From positions 2,131,205 through 2,195,204 of the forward strand of contig OZ007510.1 of NCBI GenBank assembly GCA_963931865.1: a DNA stretch of 64,000 bases. The letters run 5' to 3'. Both the position numbers and the translations under genes were made by a program. Shown in pieces: positions 10,775 through 23,400 of the stretch. Within the stretch, counting starts at the first letter, position 1. Each line of letters starts with the position of its first letter. Source of the stretch: Axinella damicornis. Lineage: Eukaryota > Porifera > Demospongiae > Axinellida > Axinellidae. Under the pieces are notes generated by a model. The model saw only the letters and a program-made list of their open reading frames with translations, was not told the origin of the DNA and did not search any database.

Positions 10775-13700
10775 ATGGCTTTGGTATCCACCTTCACACT
10801 GGCTGAGACTTTGAAAGATGCTGGGGTGTCTATAGAAGAGTGGTGCACAATGGCAGTTGAGAAAATTACTCTCTTGCTGCAACCCCAGTATGTGCCAGAG
10901 CAAACCTCGTCTGATGGCTTGGAATCTCAAACAAGCTCCGAGTTTCCTCACGAGATTGTATCGCATTACTTTCAGACTTTAAGCGTATCCATAAAAGGAA
11001 TCGGAAACGACAATATCTGCAAAATTGGAAACCAGATTGTGTGCGACATTTGTGTCCCATACCTCAGAATTCTCTCAATTGATAACCGGCTGAAGCCCGC
11101 AAGTAAGCTGTCTGTTGCAGCTGCATTAAATGCACTTGCAAACCTGCTCCACGCTTTGCTGTTGCAGGAAGGGTCTTCATCACTCAGAGCCAAAATTATC
11201 AATGATGTGTTTATCTCAGTAATTGACCAGCTTTGCTCTCAGAAATCATTTGAATCCAAATTCCATGAGGGGCTACAGGTTGAACCCACAGAAGTAGGCA
11301 CTGAAGCGAAGTGCATATTTGATCCCCAGCTTATCATCTCCTTGCTTCATAGTGTATTTGAAGCGACTGGTGTGGAAAGTATCGAGCAGATGGATGCAGA
11401 AATTGAGCCTGCAATTGCTGCTCTGTTTGGAAGGCTCTTAATTCTTTTGCAGCACTGTGACTTGAGCTCCTGCTTCCTCCTCGCAAGCTCCCTCCTCCCT
11501 CTCTTTGTCACCAAGACTCACATGGAAAGAGTGTTGGAGCTTTGGGATCTTGTCACATCAATTCGTCGTGGGAAGACAACGGTGGACTGCAGTGAGTCTG
11601 ATTTAACACTCATCATCCTCTGCTGCTTTCATGATGTCTTTGTTTGCCACAATGAATCCTCTCCTTTTGCAAGCCCCTTCTCTCCTGAAGTACTCTCTAG
11701 TGCTCCCATTCTTGATCTGAGAATGAACAGCACCTTCTGGTCCATCGTCCAAGAAGGGCTTGTGAGTTCCGACCCTCTTGCTCGTAAGAGGTGCATGTAC
11801 CTACTCCACTGTGTACTGATGTCTGTGCAAGACCGTAAACTGGAAAGCAGTAGCGGTCAGAGTGTGAGGTCCGACAAGTGGGTGTTCTGGTGGGGTGAAG
11901 TGTGTGCAGGGGAGCTGCAGAAGGTGTGGGGTGACCTGATTCTCATCTTAGAAACTATGGAAGAGAAACAGGTACTGTACAACTTGCTCAGCACAGGTGT
12001 TGTTAAGTGTATACCATTTACAGATAGGAAAGTAGTGTGTTCTCCGTACATGTATAGAGTCTCAAAATATTAATACTGAGTACTTGTTTCCATGCTTTGA
12101 GTCCCAGCATTATGTGTTTCAATTTTAAAGAGGGACGAAATGTTAGTGTGGCAAATTAAGAGGAGGCAATTAAGGCATGAGTTCCCTTGCATACATAATA
12201 CTTCTTGGGTATTTTCGGGGGGGGGGGGGGGGGCAATTCCATGCAGTACTGTTTGAAGCATCCACTCCTATCTATGCTCCTAAACTGCGTAAAGTATCAC
12301 GGCAGCTGTAGATTAGCATCTGTGCTATGCAGTGCATGGTTATCACTTACCTGGTGTCATGGTATGCTGGAAGTAAATAGTTCGAGTGTGACTAGCTTGC
12401 ATCGGAACACAAATGAAGCTCTTTGGCAGCCAACCAAGATGCCGAGGAAGTGATGCCTTGTATTGAAAGTCCTACTTGTACACTGCTGTTGCTTTGTGTC
12501 AGTTGGCCACCAATTCCTCGTTGCTATGAAATGACCTCCTGTGATGTAACGTACTGTTACCACTAGTAACGGGATATACGTTCCTGCATGCTTAGTCCTA
12601 AATGTACACCACAATGATGCTGGGTGTACCGGTTTTATCAACTACATGTATTTTCAATAGATCCACATCATCATGCCGGTCAGAAGTCGGCTGAGGAGCA
12701 TCATGGCCGCCACATCCAAGTGCATAGATGGTCTGTTTAGTACTGAGCTAGTACATGTACCTATTACGTGTTTAGATTGCTTGGCACTTGAGAATGGGTG
12801 TGTTGACATCTCTATGATAGTACTGTCGTGGTTCTGCAGGCTGTTACCTCCTGCACATCTCCTGGCTTATGGTGGCCCTCTCTCGTGTGTTTGTTCACCA
12901 CGAAGCCAAGTCCATCATCCGGTGGGGGGTGCAGGAAACCCTGAACATGCCGCTGGAAGGATCCCCACTCCTGGAGGAGGAACACTGGCAGGTAGTCCTT
13001 CCATCAGTCATCCATTGAAAACTGACCTTGAAAGGCTTACTTGACATGCTTACCCAAGGTTGTATAATAGCTATGGGGTGAAGATAAGTGTTGTTAGCTT
13101 AGCTAGCTGGATTGTGATTGTGGAAGATATGTAGTGTACAGACAGGAATGATGAAAACTGTGAAAGAAAGTTGTACAGAAGATAGAAGTCAGGGTGACAT
13201 TTTCTATGTCACCCTAGCTAGGTAAAAGTTGTATGCATATCATATCCTACACAGCACATAAGACACTGGAATATGCTTATATGTGATGTCACATGATTGT
13301 GTGCATTTAATGGAGCGAACCGTATGGTCAATCCACAAATACAAGCTGCATGGTAGACACAATTTAGGTCTGATGAAGTATCCATGAGGGAGAGTGAAGC
13401 AGGGCATGAGGCATCATTCTGAAAATGAGTTTGCCCTACCGGTTGCTCTACGACGATTGTGGTTGCCACTTGATAAAATTTAATGAATGTGTTCACTACT
13501 GTGGAAAATGCTTCATACCCACATGTTGTGAATCGACTTGGGATGAAACATACACATATACCTGGTATACGTAGCACCGCATGTTTTTGCTAACCTCACA
13601 ACTTTATCTTTTTTAATCGCAGTTCATCTTTGGTCCAATCCTGACAGTCCTGAATGAAACTCTTGTCTATGGCAGGTACGTATGTAGAGGACTTATACAA

Positions 13701-14449
13701 CCTTTCTTGAATGAAAGGAGGTTAGCTAAAATATTAATGCTGGATTGGTGGGGAGAGTCAGTGTGCCATCAAAGAGGTTTTTAACTCGATTCTCAAGCTC
13801 AGGCATCCAGCAACAACCAGGGTTTAAAATTTGGTTGTAGTGATGACTTCACATAATGTGGCAGTAGTGCATGTGATGTTAGCTTCTCTTGCCCATGCAG
13901 GGTCCAGAATGCTCCTCGGTATGCCTGCCCACCTGTTGCTCAGAGCCTCAACCTCTTTCTGGCAAGATTTGTTACTGAACTTCCCAAAGAGCAGAAAGGT
14001 GATAGCAGTTACTGCAGTAAGACTGCATGGCTCTCACATCCCATAGGAATTTACTAGCTGTGATGTTGCTTATAGTCAGCTGGTCTCTATGGCCTAGTTG
14101 TAGGCCTGTCGTGGGCTTAAATCCTACTGTGCATAATCGGTCTAGTACTTGATGCCTGCAAGAAGTGTTCGTTGCTCAATCATTTGCGTTCTTTTCTCAG
14201 GTCTCTTTGTGACCCAATTTATCTCAGCTGTCAAATCTCTGAGGTTTGCGGACATCCCTCTTGTGTTTGTTTCCCGTGCCCTTTCCCAACTGCCTATGAT
14301 GCCTCTTGTTGGGCCTGAAACCCTGGCAGTTATCAGGTTTGCATTTCACACATCATTAAATAATCTAGTTCAAGGGCGGGTGAAATTGTAGTGTGGACTA
14401 AGGGGTCCATGAGTTACCTTACTTATAATACTTAGCGGACATTTCTCAA

Positions 14450-14484
<35 letters not shown>

Positions 14485-17400
14485 AAAGATTTGAAAGGTG
14501 ACAAATGCCCTCCCAATTGAAACCACAGAACTTAATATCCTGCAATTACTAGAAACTGCAGGACTTTATCATGTAACTTACACAGGTGCGTTTATGTGAT
14601 TGAAAGTAACCCATCCAGGAATGAACTAGCCGTGGAACTATCAGATGTTATTCTCACATAGATCTGTGGTGTTGACCTGCATCATGACCCACAAGCCATC
14701 ACTGAGGGCTGCAATACAGTGCTTCTTGCTCACTGCTGTGTGCAGGCTCACTGACCTGGTATGTAGTAATAGTGTATACACAGGACTCGGCTAATGTGAT
14801 CAACTGCTGTTCAATGCCTCTATGTACATAGGTTAAGGTGAGCTGCAAGGATGTTGTTCTGACCTTGGGCTCCTTCAGAGGCAGTGAATGCCTCATCTTC
14901 AACTCACATGCATGGATGCAGGTATGTGAACATTCTCTGTAACTTAAATTGTTCCATTTTATGAAGGTTCAGAGGGCTGAAGTGGACTGAAGAGATATAT
15001 GTGCTCATCTCAATGGCTCTGGTTAGGCTATATAGCTATACCGTGATTTTCTTGACTCCTCCCATTGTGTAACTACACCCAAGAGACCAGCTATAAATTG
15101 AAGAGGGGTGTTCAGATTCAGTAACTGTTTTGCAGACTATACCTTCCTGAGGAAGGATTATATGCAGGGATACACATAGTCTCGGTACCAGATTCTCCAT
15201 GTGTGAGGGTCTGGTACCGGTACCGAGGCTAGGATACACATTGCTCTCCATGCAGGCATGTGACTGGGTGATTGCACTACATCATCAGAAATGGGCCAGC
15301 AGCGGCGGTAATGAAAGCCTCACAGTCCCCTCCCTCTTTGAGTATCTAAAGACAGCCATTCAAGGCTGCCTCAGTGGGAAGGCAGAGCAACCACTGAGTG
15401 CCCTGGCTAGATTCTTCCTCCTTGCCGTTGATGCTGAATGCAGAAGCAGTTCCATGTAAGCATGTAGCGGAGCTCACTGAAACCAGAGGAGGTTGGACAC
15501 ATTTTCTACGCACATGCGCGGCGCTCGAGTGGAAATAATTGCATGGTTTACATTCCTAACCTCAACAGCCTCATTCCCACGTCAACATGGCCTGGATCCG
15601 AAGGTAAACCTAAATTGCCTGCCAGATTCTGAGAAGTGAAGTTACAGTTGGATAGGAGTGCCTTGAAGACACTTCAGGTTGGGCAGGCTTCCACTTGTAC
15701 CAGGAGTGCCTGGTAGCACTGGCTTCTCCACCATCTAGCATGACCACTCCTTCAAGAGGTCCTACAGCCTAAGTGTGACCCAGGGGTTGAACGGTGTTGA
15801 CGGCATATCCACTAGAGCTTTCGGATGATGATTTGTTTTAAAGACTACCAAGAAAATTCTGGACACACTTCAGCCTCCATATAAATTCACCTACACACAT
15901 ACTGCATATGTCACATGATCATGTCCAACCTCCTCTGGGCTGAAACTGTCGTGTGTAGACTCTACAGCACTGGGAGCAGGTGTAGGTTGTCTTGCTGCTG
16001 TAATTTCATGATCTAGTCACCAGAACTGATGAGATTTTTTGCAAGGGAATTTTTTTCTGGTGTATGTCAAAACTAGTGTCACATGTGACTCACTGCTGTG
16101 TGAACGAGAGCCCAGGAACATTATGGACATATGTGCTGTAGCAATGCATGTGGCTATAATATTTGATGTCTTCCTTTACTCACGAACACCACGAAAATTT
16201 CTCCACCGCCGACTACGGTAGTATCTTGGATTGTAAACATTGTCTATGTGAGTAACAGCCAGCTTCATGATGGAGAGGAAGTATTTTCCATGTTGCTTAC
16301 TGCTTCTTATTTTCCTCTTTTCCCTCGTACAAAGGCTTCTTTCCTCAAAGGAGCGATCTCTGGAGGAATCATTGGCATTGTTGCTAACTCCCTTGATGGA
16401 TGTAATTGCAGGTGCTCGAACCCATGTCTACATGGACCCCAGTAGAGTGCACGGTGCACTAGAGATTGTGCTAGGAGTTTTGGCACAGTTCCTTGGGGGA
16501 AAGGCACTTGAAAACACATGGAAAGGTTTGTTATTATTATCAAGCCATGTAATCCATAAATGCCTCTGATATTAACCAGTGGAAAGTGCATATCGTGTCT
16601 GTAGGATCGATCTGCCATTTTAATGCAATCAGCAACTCACTATATATGCCTGAAGAACGTCTGAAATGCCGGCACACTGAATAGACAAAGATCGCTAATG
16701 TTTCTATGCTCTCAGAAACAGCTAATTTCTACTGTTCTTTAGGAGATGAACACCTGGTAGGTGGATTCCTGTACAAATGTTTGTTGCCATGGTTGCCAGA
16801 CACTGTGACTTACATCCAGGATGAGCTTCTTCATGGATCAAAGGTTTGTGGGATGACCATCAAAGCAGAGGCCAGAAATTCCATTAGGACACATCCCCCT
16901 GGGAATGCCAAAAGTTTCATTTCTCATTATCGTTATTGTCTGACTATAATATGCGCTAATGGAATTGTTGTAGAGGAGGAGGGAAAATATGGAAGACACC
17001 ACATATTTCAATGCTTGCATTTACATCATAGCCAAGTTTATTGGCGCTCTGGTTAAAGCAGATGGGATGTAACTGAAGGAGATCTAGAGTTGGTACAGCT
17101 TCAATAGCTCAGTTGGTAGAACAGTGGCTTCGAGAGCTGGTACCATCAGTAGTCCTATAGGACGGAATCTCATTCAAGATTCAAGGCAGGACAATTTCTT
17201 ATACTGGCTTGAACAGTGCTTGATGGCAGTGCATATGATCTGTATTCGGCACGTGTAAACACGTAGTAACTGCAAACATAGCATTGTGTCATTTTTATTT
17301 TTAGTGCTCTCTCTCTCTCTCTCCTCTCTCTCTTGCCTCATGTATGTATATCCAGGATGCTGATGTTCCAGACTTGGAGCATGTGACATTCTGTGTGAAT

Positions 17401-20400
17401 GCTCTGGATCACTTGTATCAGTTCATGATACTCTTTGGGTACTCCTTCCACTCCACACGGGATTTTGGTCCTGCTTACATTGCCAACAAGGCGACTAAAA
17501 CACTGCTGGATGCATGCTCTGGAAAGGTGTGCATTTACTTGTTATAGGCATGTACTGAGTATTAGGCTGATTGACAGCATGCATGGGGTGAGCCTCACCA
17601 GCCCATGGGTCATTGTAATATTATAACAGTGGGCTATGAAGTACCCTGGTCTCAAGCTACTGGAGGAGATCTAGACGTGCACTGGAGTACAATGATATCC
17701 CACCAATAGCAAAATAGGAATCGTTTCCTAAAACCCTCAGTTTGATTACTGGTATGAGTGAGAGCATACAGGTACAGCAGCAAAACCTCTGATCATCAGT
17801 AAATAGCTTACTTTGACCCCCAAAAGACAGAATATCACTTTACGGGGAAGGATATGTGATTGGGGGAAAGGTAGCCCAAGCCAAAAGCCCTTATAAGGGT
17901 GTCTGTAGTAGTTGAATTGCAACATGGATCTATACCTTTCTAATTGCAGGATAGCACTTTCTTGACACCCTCTTTCCTTGGAGCTGTCACCTCGCTGTGC
18001 TGGCTGTGTTCACTGCCATCCAGTGTCGAAGACCCCACCCTTGACGGTAGCCTATCAGCAATGGTCAGGTGCTTCTCAAAGCTTCCTGCAAACCTGAAGA
18101 TTACGAAACAGAAGCAGCTGCACAATGACTGCTCTACCCACCAGCACACTAGCAGCACGAGTGCTGGTGGTGGTGAGCCAAAGCTGATCGATTGGGGCCC
18201 ACTAATGTCGCACTGTTTCCTCTCCTACTGGAAGTGTATCCTATGTACGCTGAAGTACCTTTATGGTAACGATCCACAATCTCTCAGTGGCGATAGTCCT
18301 ATAGGCGCTGTTGTGGGGGGTGCTGTATGTCCCAGCAGTATTGATGGTGCTATACCAGTTGGAACCACTGATGTGGAAGCACTAGCTCGGTCTTGTCTCA
18401 ACAATCTAGACATGGCCGGACAAGAAATTGCCGTTTTGATTGAGTGGCTCTCTCTGTTGGTTCCAAAGGTATGATTATGGCAGTGTTTATAATGTCTGTA
18501 TTGTTGCTAGAGGGCTTGAGGGAATGCTGTTACAAGTAGTTTAAGTGTCTACTATCTAGAGGTTATGTCTGGCTTAAAAGAATTATTGTCGTGAAATACA
18601 GTGTTTTTCCTTGATCTACTGACTTGCCAGTGATGATAGAGTAATCAGACTTTGTTTTACTCTGGTCTAGCACAAATCTAGCCTCTCCAGATTCTCCAGC
18701 CATAATATTGTTGCCACACTTTTGCCTCCTACCCACTCAGCTGCTTCCACATGGTGCCGCATTTCTGCTGTCCTGTATTGACACGGTATGGCCTCTGTTG
18801 TTGGAATGCAGGGAGAAGCACACGCCATTCTGGAGAGCTCTGAAAGCTTTCCTTCGGCTGGCATTTCACCCCCTCCTCCTCTTTTCTCCGGACTCTGCCC
18901 TTGTAGACATGCAGCAAAAGGTGGTTGACAGCCTGTGCGCATAGCTACATGTGTTCAGCAGTTTAGTGTACATAATGGAGTCACATTCAAGGGAGGTTGC
19001 ATGTACATACGTACTTAACTCCTACTCAGATGTATTTATTGTGCTGAGCCTTATACAAGCTGTGTTGCATAGGGCTGCTGGTCAGCTCAGATCCTATGAA
19101 CTGCACTAATGAGACCCAAAAACTCTCTCTGCAGCATGCACTAAGTAATTACCACTGCTGGTAATACTGTATTTTCACGAATAGATGCCACCCTCAAATA
19201 AATGCCGCACAACTGAGTGAAATAAACACTGCCCTCGAATAAGTGCCGCAGCCGAGTCTTGCCCATTGCGAGTTGTTGCATGTTTTGTTTGTGTCTCAAT
19301 TGGCTTTTGTAAGAGCCATACCTTCTCACCAGCTTATTGACACACTTCAGCAGGGAACTAGCTAGTGATGCTGTGTCTGTAGCAAATTCATTCTGCCCAT
19401 AGTGTGCTCGAATAGTTGCTGCACCAAAACGAACCACGAAATAACTATACGCCGTGGCGTCTATTCGCAGAAATATGGTACCCTCCCAATGATCTTAGTA
19501 TTAGTATTACACTATATGCACAGCAATATACACAGTACACCTTGTCATATCATGTGTACTAGCTGGTGTCCATATTCACATCACCCTAGCAGGCATCTTT
19601 TAATTTCACAATCATAGTATGCATCAGAGTTCTTTGAACTTGGTGAGGCCAGGACAGGTGTTTACAACCTACTGGTGACTCATGTGTGTAGCATGTGGCA
19701 AGAGAGATTCCGGGACAGTGGTCCAGAGGCTGTATTCCAAAGCCTGGAGACTCACCGGGAGTTGATAATGCAGGCATGTTTGTTTGGTCCTGTACACAAG
19801 AAAAACCTGAGGTTAGTGTGACCATCACCCGGACACGAGCCTTTGTGTTCAAAGTAGCATGTTTTTGTTGCACTGTAGGCCAGTTGAGGACGTTGAAATG
19901 TTTATTGAGTCTTTGGGAGGAGAATGTTCTTCAAACAGTCTCAACTTGAGGTATGTATATATCCCTGAGTTTACTCCATGCCCAGGTTTAATTGAGATTG
20001 ATTGCTTGCATTACCTAATTATTACCCAGTGAGTCAATATATTTTGCGTGAGTTGAAACACTGTTAATGGAGGCTTAACAACCAGAATGTAATAGGTTAA
20101 CTGCCACACCCTATTGTCATATTGAATGCTGGTATGTTATCAGAACAGCATTTAGACTTCACGGTCTTGCTGCTCCAGCTGCACAAGTTAACACACCCTG
20201 GCCATGTGTGTATGGATGTGTTTTGATGATTTTTGGTTGTGACTACAGTAGGCGTTTGGAGGATGACAATAGTGTGCGAGTTGGCATACTGACTTTCCTT
20301 ATATGGGCGGCCACCATGTGTGCAGAGCAGGATGTAAACAACACTGAAGGTGTTGTGGCGTGCCTTCAAGGTTTCCTCCACACATACAGCAAGTGCATAC

Positions 20401-23400
20401 TGGAAAAGGTAAGTATACTACTGTAATAATTGTGAAGAATTCATACCTGTAGTTTTCTCTCGTGGAACTTTTTCATAATCTCATCCACGGATCTCAAAAA
20501 AATGCAGTTGTGAAATACCGGTACCTCTGTACCAACAAAAATGACATTCTGCAGCTGCTATGTATAATTAGCCCTCTTATGGGATGATTTCCAACTGCTT
20601 CTTTGCGCAATATTACATAATGTTATACACGCACAATAACAATAATATATTAAATATGCATTTTTGCTTTCAACACCCAGAAGCATTATGTGTATTCACT
20701 ATGCATGCCAATCAAAACCAGTCCTAGAATGTATGTGTCCTCCCAGGTTGCTGATATCTCATCCGAGAAACCCAAGTATTATATCAACACCTTTACCCAC
20801 CGGATCAAAATGAGGCTCCTCCAAACACTCCTTCTTCTCCTGAAGTGGACAAGCAAGGTCCCCACTGAATGCATACCTAGACCCCAGAGTTACATATACA
20901 GGATAATTACTACTAGCTTGACCCCAAAGTTATACAAGAAAGTTACTAGGTTGAGCCCGAAGAATGCAGTCATACAAGAAAGTTGCCTGATTGATCCCTA
21001 AGAATGCAGAGTTATACGTACATACAAGAAAGTTACTAGATTGACCCCCAAAGAATACAGAGTTGCAAGTGGAGAGATGTGCATCAATTCCAATTCTAGA
21101 TATTGTGCATTCCACATGAATTCTCATAACTCTGAATTTGAGTACTATCCATTCCCTATTCAAGTACGGCCTCTTCAAATTCCATCTCAGCTATCAATTT
21201 CCTAATTCCAATACAGCCTCTTTCAGTTTAGGACGCTATCCATTCCTCACAGGCCACTGACCATTTGGTAGCCAAGCACCTTCTACAGCAACTGCAGTGC
21301 GACAACCAGCTGTCCGTGCGCTACCTTATGGAGTGGGCGGTAGTTCTTACACTTGGCAGGCAACCAGAGCTGCTGGATGCCTTATTCTATCCTTACCTGC
21401 ATCATGTAAGTCACGTTGTACAAGCTAGCATTGGTGCGAGATGGTTATGTGAGAATGCGGTAATTTGAAACGTGCAGGGTCAGGAGAAGAGGCTGAGTCG
21501 GATGTGCTCTATCTTCACCATTGCACTGCACCTCGGAAGGAACATGCAGACTGATGAAGAGAAGGTGTGTATTAGTGTTGTTTTAGTGAATCCCGTCTGG
21601 TCCCAGAAATAATATTTAACTAGGAATATTCCAAGCAGCTCAAATTCTGTAGAACCTAACCTTAAAGCATCCTTTCACCACTCATTAACCAGGAATAATA
21701 TGCATATGCACAGGGAATACCTCGCGCACACCAGCATAATTAGTAGGTATAACCTCATGTAGTATATTTAGTAACTGTACTGCAAATATGAAACTAAAAG
21801 TGCAAGTAGTAATTACCCTCTTGAGATTTACTAGCTTGGAAGATTGTAACTATGTACATATGGTTACTAATGAAGTCCTTGTGCCTCAACCAAAACAACC
21901 CTAGAGTGTATGTACAAATGGGAAACTGACTAAAATTCTAAATAGAGATGAAACGTATGGCCTATAGTACCTTGGCACAGTGTTTACCGGTAAGTCCCAG
22001 ACGCAGCTACCATATATGGGTATGCCTATCTCTGCAGACTGCCTATTACCTCCGGACCTTCCCGGCTGTGTACCAATGGATCTCCAGCTACCACTTTGTG
22101 GTACGGCTGTACTCACAGCAGACAGTGATCAGCATGTGGGAGGATTGCAGCAGATGCAACCTTACTGAGGTGCTCGACCACTTCCGGATACTTGAGAGCA
22201 CGATCGACTTCATGAGACAGATCAGGTAGGATTATAAGCCCCTCCGAGTTTAGTAGTCTAACAGTTGTTGTGCTGCTGTTTCAAGTCTTGCAACACAAGT
22301 CTTACAAAATGACAGCTAGCAGAGCCTTTCTCTGACAATTCTACAAGTGCAGCCTATTCATTATTGCCATACAAGAAGAAGGCCTGGGAATAGCACTGGA
22401 CAGTTCTTACCAAGCTTGTGTGCTCTAAAATACGTGTTTTTTTAAACCTTCACGGTTCAAGGTTGACTTGGGTAGGTCACACTGTGGTATGCAGTTTGAC
22501 AGAACAGCACGTATCGGAGGTACCACTGGTTTCACATTGCAGTGATGCAATATCATGTTTGATTCACGTTGCTGAAGTGTATAATTATACCTGTGCTGAG
22601 TTGAATTGTAATGCTCCACCTTGGCATACTGTACGCTCACATCGCTCCTTTGTCATGATGCACATCGCACACTTTCAGTATACTGTATGCTCACACCACT
22701 GCTTTCATGTTGTCGTGATGCACATCACACACTTTCACATTACAGTGATGCAGCTTATAATGTACACGTCACCAAGAGTTCATTGTTATGAACTCTTGAT
22801 GTCACACTGCAGCATTGAATGTCTCACAGTACAATGTATTATGCTGGTTTCTGTCACAACAGAGTATGTACATGCTTTTTACTGCAGCGACGCAGGTAAA
22901 CTCGGTCACAAGCTGAGAAGCAATATTTTCTTCAGCAAGTTCAGAACCAAGTCAGATTTAAACATTGAGGTCAGTAGATGAGTCCTGATGCTACTACCAT
23001 GTAATTCTCTTAGCCCTGTACTGCAAAATTGGAGAGGGCTTGCCTCACAAAATTATATGAATATTGTGGGGTACATATATTGTATTAGATCTGATACTGC
23101 ATGCTACTCATAATGAACCCTGAGTGGTCATTGCACCATTAGGGCTCTGACCCCACCATTAGCTAGTGGAGAAACAATGTATGGAAATAGCCTCATTCCC
23201 AGGCCAGGCCCCGCTCAGCTTTTTGTTGCTTACAGTGCAGAATAGCGGGAATGGGCTGGTAAGTTTCATCATGTGAGCATGATATAATCTACAAATTGGC
23301 AAAATGAAAACGCTACATTTTTATGTGTTGTTCAACCATCTGCAAGTTCAACACTTGGTGTGTACGACAGTTGTTTCCCACTAGCTATAGATACACACGG

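Noticed and set aside
22418..22981. 187-codon open frame in TARBP1 intron 21
   Set aside because: No recognisable domain; only its last 27 codons, after an acceptor at 22887, match the TARBP1 frame.
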